64,000 bases of DNA from Oscillospiraceae bacterium (GTDB taxonomy: Bacteria; Bacillota; Clostridia; Oscillospirales; Ruminococcaceae). Numbering within the stretch: position 1 is the stretch's first letter; the number at the start of each line of letters is the position of its first letter. The notes beneath the pieces were generated by a model. The model was given only the letters and a program-made list of their open reading frames with translations, made no database searches and was not told the DNA's origin. The DNA lies in the NCBI GenBank assembly GCA_017550285.1, contig JAFZPP010000028.1, forward strand, positions 62,001 through 126,000. Reading direction: 5' to 3'. The translations under genes were made by a program, and so were the position numbers. Below, piece after piece: positions 52,139 to 60,430 of the stretch.

Positions 52139-53085
52139 GAAGCAGCCCTCCTCTCAGCAGCCGGTTCCGGCACATTCTCCTCATCCTCAAACATCATCAT
52201 TCTGCGCAGCCAGATCGTCAGCGGTGAAAGCAGAACAGCGAGCAGAACCGGTGCATCATAAATGTAGAGAATGCGCGTCGCAAAAAACACAGCAAATCCG
52301 ACCGCAAAGCCGTATGCAATACCTGCAAGCACAGGCGGTGCATGATCGGTGTCGGCATGCAGAAAGATCAGAGCAATCAGGAACTGATCGGTCATGCAGC
52401 TTCCGACGATCACCGAAAACGGATGCTGTAGATTGGATATCGCCAGATTACTGATCACCGTCGCAGCAAGTGCCGGCACAATCACCCAGCCGGATGCGGC
52501 GCGCCGAACAATCAGTACCGCCGCAACAACTGCCAGCAGGATCACCGAACCGCTGCCGATCGGCTGCCGCGGCGAACCGGTGAGCCATTCCAGCACAGAT
52601 ACTGAGAATCTGCCGCTTCGGTTCCATAAATTGGAAACGCCGTCAGTCAGCGTATTTGCATCAATATGAAGAATCGGCAATGTCCCCTTACTGACAGGGA
52701 ACGATGCAGTTTGCGCTCTGCTGTTAAGCAGGCAGAAGCAGAATCCGGCTGCGGCAGGCGGAATTACCGGATTTTCCTTGCCGCCGAACATCGCCCTGCC
52801 GATGATAATTGTAAAGATACAGGACATGATAAGCAGAGATACCGGCACGGTCGGCGGCAGCATCAGAAGCAGAATCAGACCGGTAACCGGTGCTTCCAGC
52901 AGATCGGCGGTAAACGCCTTTTTCTGCACATAAAGACAGAGACATTCAGCAGCCGCCGAAACAGCCGCTGCAATAACAGCAAGCACCCAGATTCGGATAC
53001 CGTAATCATAGGAGGCAGCCGCGAGAATTGCAAAAACTGCTGCAAAGCGGTCAAACAGAATGCGTTGGGGATCGGGTTTGTGCAT
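52135..53085 (-). CDS. RnfD-like membrane protein without the flavinylation motif
   Basis: A 316-aa polytopic protein resembling RnfD/NqrB: FGGKENPVIPPAAAGFCF fits the usual FGGxxxNPxNPAxxG segment and LEWLTGSPRQPIGSGSVILLAVVAAVLIVRR (read in parts) fits LFLGxxPGSIGExSxLAILLGGxYLL. The covalent-FMN threonine motif SGAT, expected between them, reads LTDGVSNLW. The ATG at 53085 follows GGCAGGTG; the frame is open upstream to 53115. First gene of the RnfD/E/A-like operon; no promoter was clear. Confidence 0.7.
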   Translation of the reverse strand: MHKPDPQRILFDRFAAVFAILAAASYDYGIRIWVLAVIAAAVSAAAECLCLYVQKKAFTADLLEAPVTGLILLLMLPPTVPVSLLIMSCIFTIIIGRAMFGGKENPVIPPAAAGFCFCLLNSRAQTASFPVSKGTLPILHIDANTLTDGVSNLWNRSGRFSVSVLEWLTGSPRQPIGSGSVILLAVVAAVLIVRRAASGWVIVPALAATVISNLAISNLQHPFSVIVGSCMTDQFLIALIFLHADTDHAPPVLAGIAYGFAVGFAVFFATRILYIYDAPVLLAVLLSPLTIWLRRMMMFEDEENVPEPAAERRAAS

Positions 53086-53158
53086 ATGCTGCACCTGCCT
53101 TTGCCGGATAATCAAATCATCACACGGCGGTAAAGCCGATAGAAAGGATATTTCTTGT

Positions 53159-53722
53159 ATGACAGTAGAACGGCTTTCCGCTTACTCGGTGAAGGTTCAG
53201 CTTTCAGCCGATGAATTGCGCGTATTTTTGCCGGACGAACCGCCGGCACCTGATTCTCCGCAGATGATGCGGATGCTGTCGTTTATGCTTGCGAAAGCGG
53301 AAGCGGTCAGCGGCATTGCCTTTTCATCGCTGCCGGTCACCGTCGAGCTGCTGACCGCACAGGACGGCAGTCTTTCGGCATATTTTTCCGTACAGGATCA
53401 GAAGCCGGAGCAGAAAGCCGCAAAGCAGCGCATCATCAGACTGGCAGCACAGTTTACTGACCCCGATTTGCTGCGCGAATGCTGTACGCTGCTGCAGCGA
53501 GAGCAGAACGGCATCCGGAGCAGCATGCTCTACCGCTTGCAGTCCGCATATATCCTGACGCTCAAGCTGCGTCGGAACCGTGTATCTGCCATGCATCATA
53601 TCCTGCTGGAATACGGCAAGCCCTTTCGGCTGTCAGCATTGAACCGCGCAAGGCTTTCAGAATACGGCATCTGTATTTTTCAGCAGGATGCCGTAAAACG
53701 CGCGGCAACAGAAACATTTTAG
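53159..53722 (+). CDS. MecA-like adaptor protein (tentative)
   Basis: A 187-aa protein whose first half resembles MecA adaptors, which bring targets to ClpC: MTVERLSAYSVKVQLSADEL, then SPQMMRMLSFMLAKAEAVSGIAF and a strand block VTVELLTAQDGSLSAYF. The C-terminal half is compatible (RLQSAYILTLKL, LLEYGKPFRLSALNRARLSEYG) but weak. The ATG at 53159 follows AAAGGA with a long spacing of about 11; upstream in-frame codons overlap the divergent RnfD-like gene. Its stop overlaps the converging rpe stop by four bases. Confidence 0.55.
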   Translation: MTVERLSAYSVKVQLSADELRVFLPDEPPAPDSPQMMRMLSFMLAKAEAVSGIAFSSLPVTVELLTAQDGSLSAYFSVQDQKPEQKAAKQRIIRLAAQFTDPDLLRECCTLLQREQNGIRSSMLYRLQSAYILTLKLRRNRVSAMHHILLEYGKPFRLSALNRARLSEYGICIFQQDAVKRAATETF

Positions 53723-54375
53723 CGCAGCGGCTTGTTCAGTGATCTGACAGCTTCTGCCGGATCATCGGAGCAGAGCACATAAGAGCCTGCAACGAGATAA
53801 TCTGCGCCTGCCTGACGGCAAAGCATTCCGGTTTCTGCATTGATGCCGCCGTCCACCTCGATATGCAGCGGAAGACTGCCGCGCCGGATAATATCTGAAA
53901 GCCGTCGGATTTTATGCAGCATTTCCGGCATAAACTTCTGTCCGCCAAGTCCGGGATATACCGTCATAATCAGGATAAAATCATCTTTCTGCATCAAAGG
54001 CAGACACGGCAGAACCGCATCCACATCCGTATCGGGTGAAACGACGATACCTGCCGGAATTCCGCACCCGTGAATACAGCGCAGCATTTCCTGCGGATCG
54101 GAATCGCTTTCGATATGAAAAGAAAGCATATCGGCACCGGCCTTGATAAATCGTTCGGCAAACCGCAGCGGCTCCGAGATCATCAGATGCACATCAATCG
54201 GCTGCTTTGTATACGGACGCAGCGAGGAAAGAACCGGAAGTCCGAATGAAATATTATCAACGAATCTGCCGTCCATGACATCAAAATGCAGCGCGTCTGC
54301 GCCGGATGCAGCGACGGTATCTGCGACCTTTGACAGATTTGCCAGATCGCTGTTCAGAATTGAAGCCAGTATCAT
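53719..54375 (-). CDS. rpe: Ribulose-phosphate 3-epimerase
   Basis: TIM-barrel enzyme that interconverts ribulose-5-phosphate and xylulose-5-phosphate in the pentose phosphate pathway. Family segments: MILASILNSDLANL, LHFDVMDGRFVDNISFG (metal His/Asp), VHLMISEP, MTVYPGLGGQKFM and IEVDGGINAETG. The frame is open to 54405, but the ATG at 54375 follows GGAGGAA. 218 aa, normal. Its own promoter is upstream. Confidence 0.95.
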   Translation of the reverse strand: MILASILNSDLANLSKVADTVAASGADALHFDVMDGRFVDNISFGLPVLSSLRPYTKQPIDVHLMISEPLRFAERFIKAGADMLSFHIESDSDPQEMLRCIHGCGIPAGIVVSPDTDVDAVLPCLPLMQKDDFILIMTVYPGLGGQKFMPEMLHKIRRLSDIIRRGSLPLHIEVDGGINAETGMLCRQAGADYLVAGSYVLCSDDPAEAVRSLNKPLR

Positions 54376-54416
54376 GTCTGTTTCCTCCGGAACCTGATTT
54401 TGCACACATATTATAT

Positions 54417-54445
54417 ATTATATCGCAATTTTCGTTTTTCGTCAA
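54417..54445 (-). promoter_or_regulatory. rpe promoter
   Basis: Minus strand: TTGACG (54440-54445), 17 bp spacer, TATAAT (54417-54422), about 40 bases before the rpe start. Confidence 0.75.
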
Positions 54446-54512
54446 GCATTCGCCTGAATCCGTGCCGGATTTGCCGCATTTCGTGGATGCTCCCAAAATT
54501 TCATGAAAAGGC

Positions 54513-54541
54513 TGGACAATCCTGTCGAAATCATGTATAAT
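54513..54541 (+). promoter_or_regulatory. Promoter of the membrane protein-pdaA genes
   Basis: TGGACA (54513-54518), 17 bp spacer, TATAAT (54536-54541), about 65 bases before the ATG at 54610. Confidence 0.72.
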
Positions 54542-54609
54542 AATACAGACAAGTATCCGTCGAATTTCAGACTTCGCAATGCATTCTGCCATGAATACTC
54601 GGAGGAATT

Positions 54610-55143
54610 ATGAATCATACCGGAAAACATATGCTGCACGGACTGCTCTGGCTGCTCGGCTCAGAAATCCTGTGCCTGATTCTCGCATTTTCACTGGCGA
54701 TCCTGCCGGATCATCCGGCTGTTCGCATCATCGGACTGATATTCGGCATCACAGCGCATGTCCTGATGCTCGGAAGCTGTGCGCAGAGAGCAGCCGCCGA
54801 AGACGTTGTCATGTACCGCGCATCCAAAGTCAGGACCAGAATCAGCAAAATTCTATTGATTGCTGTGATTCTGATGCTGCCTTCCTGTATTACATATCTG
54901 GTTCTGTCCGCGAACGCAGACAGCGTTCTGATACTGAATCTGTTTCCGCTGCTCAACGCGCCGTTTATCCGGATATATCAGTTTCTGACCGGCGGAAGAG
55001 AACCTTTTTCGGCTGTACCGTCCGCTGTACGGGTGTTTATGGCATTGCCGCCGCTGATTACGGGCGCGGCATATGCAGTCGGCTACTACAGCCGGTATCT
55101 TCCGGCAGTCGCTGCGCTGGATGCCAGATCAAACCGGACATAA
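54610..55143 (+). CDS. Multi-pass membrane protein of unknown function
   Basis: A 177-aa hydrophobic protein with about five membrane helices (about 11-31, 38-58, 78-98, 104-116, 138-158) and a short basic C-terminus. I recognise no family. The ATG follows GGAGGA and the gene has a good promoter. It precedes the PdaA-type deacetylase by 65 bases, so the two may be cotranscribed, which is the only hint at an envelope role. Confidence 0.6.
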   Translation: MNHTGKHMLHGLLWLLGSEILCLILAFSLAILPDHPAVRIIGLIFGITAHVLMLGSCAQRAAAEDVVMYRASKVRTRISKILLIAVILMLPSCITYLVLSANADSVLILNLFPLLNAPFIRIYQFLTGGREPFSAVPSAVRVFMALPPLITGAAYAVGYYSRYLPAVAALDARSNRT

Positions 55144-55208
55144 AGCACATGTTCCTGCATATCCTATCTTCGCAGACACTGTCTGCATGAAGAAAGGATG
55201 ATTGCAAG

Positions 55209-55931
55209 ATGAAAAAAATCACCTTATGCGCTGCGTTCGCCGCTGCACTGCTGATGTCCGGCTTTCCTGCCGCTGCCGCGGGATACGGTCAGGGCAAGGA
55301 AACAGATGCGCAGAACCGTCCGACCGGCGCTGTATCGTTTCAGGAGGCGTACGGGCAGTACAGTGCCTATGCGCTGACACCGGATGACAGCCGCATCATC
55401 CTGACCTTTGATCAGGGATATGAAAACGGCTATACCGCCGGCATACTGGACACGCTGCGTGATAGGCACGTTTCTGCGATATTTTTTCTGACCGGCGATT
55501 ACGCGAAGCGTGAACCGGAGCTCGTGCGGCGCATGATTGCAGAAGGGCATATGCTCGGCAATCACGGCATGACGCACGCAGCGCTGCCGTCACTCAGTGA
55601 CAAGGAGATCGAAACCGAAATCATGTCGCTGCATGACTATATGCTGTCAGAGTACGGCTATGAGATGCAGTATTTCCGTCCGCCCTGCGGCGAATATGAT
55701 GCGCGGGCGCTGGAAAAGATCATCACACTCGGTTATAAGACATTGTTCTGGAGCGCTGCGCATGTGGACTGGCAAACCGACGCACAGCCGGAACCGCAGG
55801 CTTCACTTGAAAAACTGACCGAAGCTGCACACGGCGGCGCGATGTATCTGCTGCATTCCGTATCCGCAACAAATGCAGAAATCCTCGGCAGCCTGATTGA
55901 CAATCTGCGCGCCGCAGGCTATACACTGTAA
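55209..55931 (+). CDS. Secreted polysaccharide deacetylase, PdaA-like (CE4)
   Basis: A 240-aa protein with a cleavable signal peptide (about 1-23, ending AAAAG) and a CE4 NodB domain: LTFDQGYENGYTAG (motif 1; PdaA-type TFDxGYENG instead of TFDDG), GNHGMTHAAL (metal HxxxH), RPPCGEYD (motif 3) and LLHSVSATNAE (last motif). PdaA removes the acetyl group from MurNAc and is needed for muramic-delta-lactam in spore cortex; related enzymes act on the vegetative wall. A strong terminator follows. Confidence 0.9.
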   Translation: MKKITLCAAFAAALLMSGFPAAAAGYGQGKETDAQNRPTGAVSFQEAYGQYSAYALTPDDSRIILTFDQGYENGYTAGILDTLRDRHVSAIFFLTGDYAKREPELVRRMIAEGHMLGNHGMTHAALPSLSDKEIETEIMSLHDYMLSEYGYEMQYFRPPCGEYDARALEKIITLGYKTLFWSAAHVDWQTDAQPEPQASLEKLTEAAHGGAMYLLHSVSATNAEILGSLIDNLRAAGYTL

Positions 55932-55934
55932 GAA

Positions 55935-55976
55935 AAATCTGCTGTATCATGCATCGCACGGTACAGCAGATTTATT
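55935..55976. terminator. Bidirectional terminator after pdaA
   Basis: AAATCTGCTGTA (55935-55946) pairs with TACAGCAGATTT (55962-55973). The minus strand continues into TTTTTC, so it also serves the converging membrane gene, whose stop codon lies in the stem. Confidence 0.85.
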
Positions 55977-56436
55977 GTATGGAGCGAATCAGGAAATATG
56001 CGCCGACAAGCAATCCCACAAAAATCAAAGAGAATACAGAACCGACTGCAATCGTAATCAGACTGTGCCTGTCATAGGCACTCCTGCGCTTCGGATTGCG
56101 CGGTATCAGCAGAAAATAGCTTTGTTTTTCATGGTAGATACGCTGCCTGCCGAAGGATTCTGCCGGAAACAGGCAGTAGTATTCCTGATTATCCACCTTG
56201 TATACCGCATGATCAAAGCGCTCGGTATCATCGACGCGAAGGAACTCTCCTTTTACGCGGCGGCGGAACAGCAGCGCAATGTCCGTTATCACAAAAAAAA
56301 GGATAAACAACAGCATTGCAACTGCGACCAGACCGAGCACAACCGTCGCAAATACAACAAAAATCGTTTCCGGTGCAATTCCGAAAAACAGCAGCAGCGC
56401 AATAATAATCACAATCGTAAATACGACTTCGAGCAT
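55972..56436 (-). CDS. Small membrane protein of unknown function
   Basis: A 154-aa protein with two N-terminal membrane helices (about 4-20 and 25-48), a soluble middle (about 52-120, FRRRVKGEFLRVDDTERFDHAVYKV in part) and a C-terminal helix (about 128-150). No family recognised. The ATG at 56436 follows GGAGGATACT; the frame is open far upstream but only over the preceding gene. It starts 13 bases after the histidine phosphatase stop and is probably cotranscribed with it. Confidence 0.6.
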   Translation of the reverse strand: MLEVVFTIVIIIALLLFFGIAPETIFVVFATVVLGLVAVAMLLFILFFVITDIALLFRRRVKGEFLRVDDTERFDHAVYKVDNQEYYCLFPAESFGRQRIYHEKQSYFLLIPRNPKRRSAYDRHSLITIAVGSVFSLIFVGLLVGAYFLIRSIQ

Positions 56437-56449
56437 AGTATCCTCCTGT

Positions 56450-57085
56450 TCAGAAGGTTTCGCTTTCCTCCGGCAGAAACGGCGAGACACCGAGAATTTC
56501 AAATGCCTGTGCCTGCTGCCACATCTGCGGATTGATCTGGATTTCAAAACCCTCACCGGGCGCGGTCTGAATCTGCTTCGGATCGAGCTTCGGAATGCCG
56601 AAGCAAGCCATGGCATTCGCAATCACGCCGCCGTGTGTCACAACCGCAACATGATTGAAGTCCTCCTGCATCATTTCCAGCAGGATTTTGTGAAAACCCT
56701 GAAATGTGCGTATGCAAAGCTCAGATACACTCTCACCTTCCGGCGGTTTGGCATCCATTCCGCCGCGGATCCATTCCATATATTCTGCGTTCTGCATGAG
56801 CTCCTCGGCAGTTCTTCCCTCGAATTTTCCGAAATGCAGTTCACGGAAATCCTCAGCGACAACGATCTCTCTGTCCGGAAACAGAATCTCAGCGGTTTCC
56901 GTACAGCGCTGCAAAGGGCTTGTATACACCCGCTGCACTTTCGGATACACATAGCGGTCGGTTTTATCCAGCAGCTCCGACCTGCCGCGGTCATTAAGCG
57001 GAAAATCCGTTGTGCCGATATACTGACCGCGATCATTTGCATCTGTTCTGCCGTGGCGGAACAGAGAAATGTGATAATTTTTCAT
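56450..57085 (-). CDS. Histidine phosphatase (phosphoglycerate-mutase-like)
   Basis: A 211-aa histidine phosphatase superfamily protein. The phospho-accepting His is in LFRHGRTDAN, then YTSPLQRCTETAEIL with the conserved Arg, FRELHFGKFEGR with the acidic catalytic residue, and VAVVTHGGVI with the second His. It resembles CobC/GpmB-type phosphatases, whose substrates range from sugar phosphates to alpha-ribazole phosphate; the substrate here is not clear from the sequence or neighbours. Confidence 0.88.
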   Translation of the reverse strand: MKNYHISLFRHGRTDANDRGQYIGTTDFPLNDRGRSELLDKTDRYVYPKVQRVYTSPLQRCTETAEILFPDREIVVAEDFRELHFGKFEGRTAEELMQNAEYMEWIRGGMDAKPPEGESVSELCIRTFQGFHKILLEMMQEDFNHVAVVTHGGVIANAMACFGIPKLDPKQIQTAPGEGFEIQINPQMWQQAQAFEILGVSPFLPEESETF

Positions 57086-57180
57086 AAAATAAATGTCCTT
57101 TCAGGCTGTTTTTACCGGTTTTAGGCGGAATCACCAAAAATATTCGCATATTTTTGGCAGTTATTTTTGCGTCTTAGGGC

Positions 57181-57209
57181 TTTACAAATTATACTATTTG
57201 TTATATAAT
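57181..57209 (+). promoter_or_regulatory. Promoter of the XRE regulator (and possibly rnfCD)
   Basis: TTTACA (57181-57186), 17 bp spacer, TATAAT (57204-57209), about 55 bases before the XRE start. Confidence 0.75.
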
Positions 57210-57264
57210 TGTAAGGTATGAAGGACTGTATTGAAGTCTGATCACGAAGGGAGTATGAAAACCA

Positions 57265-57978
57265 ATGAATGACGATTTTCCGCGCATTATTACGCTTCAG
57301 AGAAAGGAACGTAAAATCAGCCAGAAAAAGGCTGCCACAGATCTCGGCATTTCACAGGCACTGCTCTCCCACTATGAGAAGGGCATTCGGGAATGCGGTC
57401 TGGACTTTCTTGTCCGGATTGCCGACTACTATAATGTCTCCTGCGACTATCTCCTCGGCAGAACCCCAGAGCCGGGCGGCAAAACGCTGACACTGGAGGA
57501 GATTCCGGATGATGACGGCAACAATGAAATGCCCTCCAACGAAGCAATCCGTTTCTACCGCAAGATTATCAATAATTCGATCAGCCTTCTGTTCTCCTTC
57601 TCCCAGCGTGCAAATTCGGTCACGCTGATCCGCGAAGTTTCCTCATACCTGATGCTGTCGGTCTACAAGCTGTTCCGCATTATTTATAATGCGTGTCCGC
57701 ACAATGACCAGAAGCTCTTCCGCGTACCGAAGGTTGTTGCGAATGACAGCTCCAATGCGATCATCTCGCTGAATGAATCGAACATCAAGGCGGCTTCGAG
57801 CGGCATCGCACTCGGCACAAATGATGCTGTTGAAGATGCCGAAACGCTGTATGTCACAACGGCGACACTCTCCAAGGATTTCTCGGAATATGCTTCCTCT
57901 CTGCTGAATCTGATCCAGATCAGTGAAGACAGCATTGCTCGCACCAGAGATACGCTCCAGACGCAGCACAGACCGTAA
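57265..57978 (+). CDS. XRE-family transcription regulator
   Basis: A 237-aa regulator with an N-terminal helix-turn-helix (about 8-62; ISQKKAATDLGISQALLSHYEKG, in part, and YNVSCDYLLGRT) and a ~150-aa C-terminal helical region without recognised motifs (RFYRKIINNSISLLFSF onward), possibly for oligomerisation. The ATG follows AAGGGAG. It is 93 bases before rnfC in the same direction, so it may control or be cotranscribed with rnfCD, although a repeat with a reverse promoter lies between. Confidence 0.85.
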   Translation: MNDDFPRIITLQRKERKISQKKAATDLGISQALLSHYEKGIRECGLDFLVRIADYYNVSCDYLLGRTPEPGGKTLTLEEIPDDDGNNEMPSNEAIRFYRKIINNSISLLFSFSQRANSVTLIREVSSYLMLSVYKLFRIIYNACPHNDQKLFRVPKVVANDSSNAIISLNESNIKAASSGIALGTNDAVEDAETLYVTTATLSKDFSEYASSLLNLIQISEDSIARTRDTLQTQHRP

Positions 57979-57985
57979 CATATTT

Positions 57986-58054
57986 ATTATACCACAGAAT
58001 GACAGAAAAAGCAAGCTGAACGCTATAGAACAAATATCAGCGGGCGCAGCCCGC
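57986..58054 (-). repeat. Dispersed hairpin-promoter intergenic repeat, copy 2
   Basis: Minus strand: hairpin GCGGGC-TGC-GCCCGC (58054-58040), a TATTTGTTCTA tract, then TTGCTT (58009-58014), 17 bp and TATAAT (57986-57991). It matches copy 1 near rlmA. Here the promoter points into the 3' end of the XRE gene, and the hairpin lies just before the rnfC ribosome binding site. Confidence 0.6.
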
Positions 58055-58071
58055 AGGAAAGGTCAGAATCT

Positions 58072-59352
58072 ATGAAACGCTTGAACGGCATTCGTTTGCC
58101 GAAAAGCAAACGTGCGCAAAACAAACAGATTACCGTTCTTCCGCTGCCAAAACTCATCCGGATTCCGATGCTCATGCACATGGGCGAACCGTGTGTACCG
58201 TGTGTCGAGCCGGATGAATATGTCTATGTCGGTCAGGAAATCGGCAGGGCTGAATCCGACAAAGCCGTTCCGATCCATTCCAGTGTATCGGGAAATGTAT
58301 CGGTCATATCAGAATATTCGCTGCCGGACGGGACAAAAGTTCCGGCTGTGGAGATTATTCCGGACGGCTTGCAGGTGATTCATCCGGACTGTATTCCGCC
58401 GAAAATCTCAAATCAGAAGGAGCTCGCGGATGCAGCAAGAAAATCCGGCTGCGTCGGACTCGGCGGCTCCGGTGATCTCACATATCAGAAATTCAGCCGT
58501 TCCGAGAAAATGAATATCCTTGTCCTGAACGGTGCAGAATGTGAATGCTTCCTCTCTACGGATCTGCGGCAGATGCTTGAAAATGCTGAGCAGATTATCT
58601 CCGGCGCTGCAATGATTCAGAAAATCATGAAGATCAAAGAGGTTCTGATCGGCGTACAGTCGAATCAACCTGCTGCGATTCAGGTTCTGACGCAGGCTGC
58701 GGAAAAACAGAAGGGCATCACGGTTTGCCCGCTGCCGCCGCTGTATCCGCAGGGCGAGAAAAAAGTGCTGGTATTTCATACGACCGGACTGGTTGTTCCG
58801 GAGGGACAGGAACCGGAGGATATCGGCGTACTTGTGCTGAATGTCAGTACCTGCGCGTTTTTATATCAGTATGCACAGACCGGTATCCCGCTTGTGGAGC
58901 GGGTTGTCACCGTAGACGGCAATGCAGTGCCGAAAGCCTGCAATTTGCAGGTTCCGGTCGGTACACCGATCATCGACGTATTGAGCTATGCATCCTGCGA
59001 GCTTGATCTCGTGAAAGAAATCTATTCGGGCGGTGCCATGACAGGCGTATGCTATCCCGCATTCCGCGCATCTGTCGTCAAGCCGCAGAACGGTCTCGTT
59101 GCAATGAAAACCGTTTCAAAGCGCAAAGCACCGACCGACTGCATCCGCTGCGGAAAATGTCTTTCTGCCTGCCCGATGAATCTGATGCCGACGGAAATCG
59201 ACCGTTCGTATCAGAAGCGGGATGTCGCAGCTTTAACCGACCTGCATACGGGTCTTTGCATGAACTGCGGATGCTGCACTTATGTCTGTCCGGCGAACAG
59301 ACCGCTTTCAGAGACAATCCAGCAGGCAAAGCTCCTGCTTTCCAATGCGTGA
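58072..59352 (+). CDS. rnfC: RnfC-like electron transport subunit
   Basis: A 426-aa peripheral subunit of Rnf complexes, where it holds FMN/NADH and iron-sulfur clusters. It has an N-terminal barrel-sandwich region (VSGNVSVISEY), the flavin/NADH region GLGGSGDLTYQKF and LVLNGAECECFLSTD (the usual FPT after GGxG is DLT here), and two [4Fe-4S] motifs near the C-terminus: CIRCGKCLSACP and CMNCGCCTYVCP, each complete. Start after AGGAAAGG. Followed by rnfD only; rnfG, E, A and B do not follow, unlike the usual rnfCDGEAB order. Confidence 0.88.
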   Translation: MKRLNGIRLPKSKRAQNKQITVLPLPKLIRIPMLMHMGEPCVPCVEPDEYVYVGQEIGRAESDKAVPIHSSVSGNVSVISEYSLPDGTKVPAVEIIPDGLQVIHPDCIPPKISNQKELADAARKSGCVGLGGSGDLTYQKFSRSEKMNILVLNGAECECFLSTDLRQMLENAEQIISGAAMIQKIMKIKEVLIGVQSNQPAAIQVLTQAAEKQKGITVCPLPPLYPQGEKKVLVFHTTGLVVPEGQEPEDIGVLVLNVSTCAFLYQYAQTGIPLVERVVTVDGNAVPKACNLQVPVGTPIIDVLSYASCELDLVKEIYSGGAMTGVCYPAFRASVVKPQNGLVAMKTVSKRKAPTDCIRCGKCLSACPMNLMPTEIDRSYQKRDVAALTDLHTGLCMNCGCCTYVCPANRPLSETIQQAKLLLSNA

Positions 59353-59365
59353 AAGGAGAATGGAT

Positions 59366-60313
59366 TTGCATAAACTTCATATTGAATCAGCTCCGCACAC
59401 GCACGGAAACGCATCCGCATCAAGCATGATGCTGCTGGTAATCATCGCACTGCTTCCCGCTGCGATCACAGGCATTTTTAATTACGGCACACAGGCTGCG
59501 ATGCTTCTTTTTGTTTCAGTCGGCTCGGCATTTGTCACTGAGGCACTGATGACACTCATCTTCCGTCACAGAATGACGGTGCGCGATCTCAGTGCCGTCG
59601 TGACGGGTCTGATTCTCGGCATGCTGCTGCCGCCTGATCTGGAACCGTGGAAGGCTGCACTCGGCAGCGTCCTCGCTATCGCAATCAAGCAATTTTTCGG
59701 CGGCATCGGCAAGAATCCGGTGAATCCTGCCGGAATTGCATGGATTTTCCTTCTGATTATGAATTATCAGGAGATGACAACATGGCGGATTCCGGGAACC
59801 GGCGAACTGACGCGCGTCACACCGCTGATGTCCGGCGGTGCAACCTACTGGGATCTCATTCTCGGAAACTGCGCAAGCTATATCGGGACAGGCTGTGCCG
59901 CTGCGCTGCTGCTCGGCGCCGTATTTCTCTGCCTGACAGGCATCATCTCCCCTGTGACGCCGCTTTCCTTCCTCGGATCATTTGCGCTGCTGACATGGAT
60001 CGGCGGGTTTGATGTGCCGGGACAGCTGCTCTCCGGCTGTATTCTGCTTGCAGCCTGCTTTATGGCTTCGGATTTCACGACAACACCCTTCACACTGGCA
60101 GGCAAATGCGTATTCGGCATCGGCTGCGGTGTCCTGACATTTTTCATCCGTCATTACGGCGGATATCCGGAAGGTGCTGTATTTGCCGTTGTGGTTATGA
60201 ATCTGCTGACGCCGAAGCTCAATCGCCTGACCCGCAGACGTCCGTTCGGTGCTGCTGCAAAACAGAAAAAACGAAAAGAAAAGAAGAAAAAAGCTGTTTC
60301 CGAAGCTGCATAA
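59366..60313 (+). CDS. rnfD: RnfD-like electron transport subunit
   Basis: A 315-aa polytopic subunit of Rnf. Conserved segments: FFGGIGKNPVNPAGIAWIF, the flavinylation-type motif MSGGATYWDLILGN (Thr present), and SDFTTTPFTLAGKCVFGIGCG near the C-terminus, which ends in a Lys-rich tail (QKKRKEKKKKA). The TTG at 59366 is 7 bases after AAAGGAG; an ATG at 59360 is too close to that site. This RnfD keeps the Thr for covalent FMN, in contrast to the RnfD-like protein at 52135-53085. Confidence 0.87.
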   Translation: MHKLHIESAPHTHGNASASSMMLLVIIALLPAAITGIFNYGTQAAMLLFVSVGSAFVTEALMTLIFRHRMTVRDLSAVVTGLILGMLLPPDLEPWKAALGSVLAIAIKQFFGGIGKNPVNPAGIAWIFLLIMNYQEMTTWRIPGTGELTRVTPLMSGGATYWDLILGNCASYIGTGCAAALLLGAVFLCLTGIISPVTPLSFLGSFALLTWIGGFDVPGQLLSGCILLAACFMASDFTTTPFTLAGKCVFGIGCGVLTFFIRHYGGYPEGAVFAVVVMNLLTPKLNRLTRRRPFGAAAKQKKRKEKKKKAVSEAA

Positions 60314-60340
60314 ATATTACAAACCGGTTACAAATCTTCT

Positions 60341-60386
60341 AAATTGCAATTTAGAGCTTGACAAATTTGCAATATTGTATTATACT
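60341..60386 (+). promoter_or_regulatory. Promoter and likely operator of the ribbon-helix-helix gene
   Basis: TTGACA (60358-60363), 17 bp spacer, TATACT (60381-60386). A perfect palindrome AAATTGCAATTT (60341-60352) lies just upstream and TTGCAAT recurs inside the spacer (60367-60373), 23 bp apart, which fits autoregulation. Confidence 0.65.
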
Positions 60387-60430
60387 AGGATCATAACACA
60401 CTGATGCCGTCTGTTTATGGAGGTATTGTT

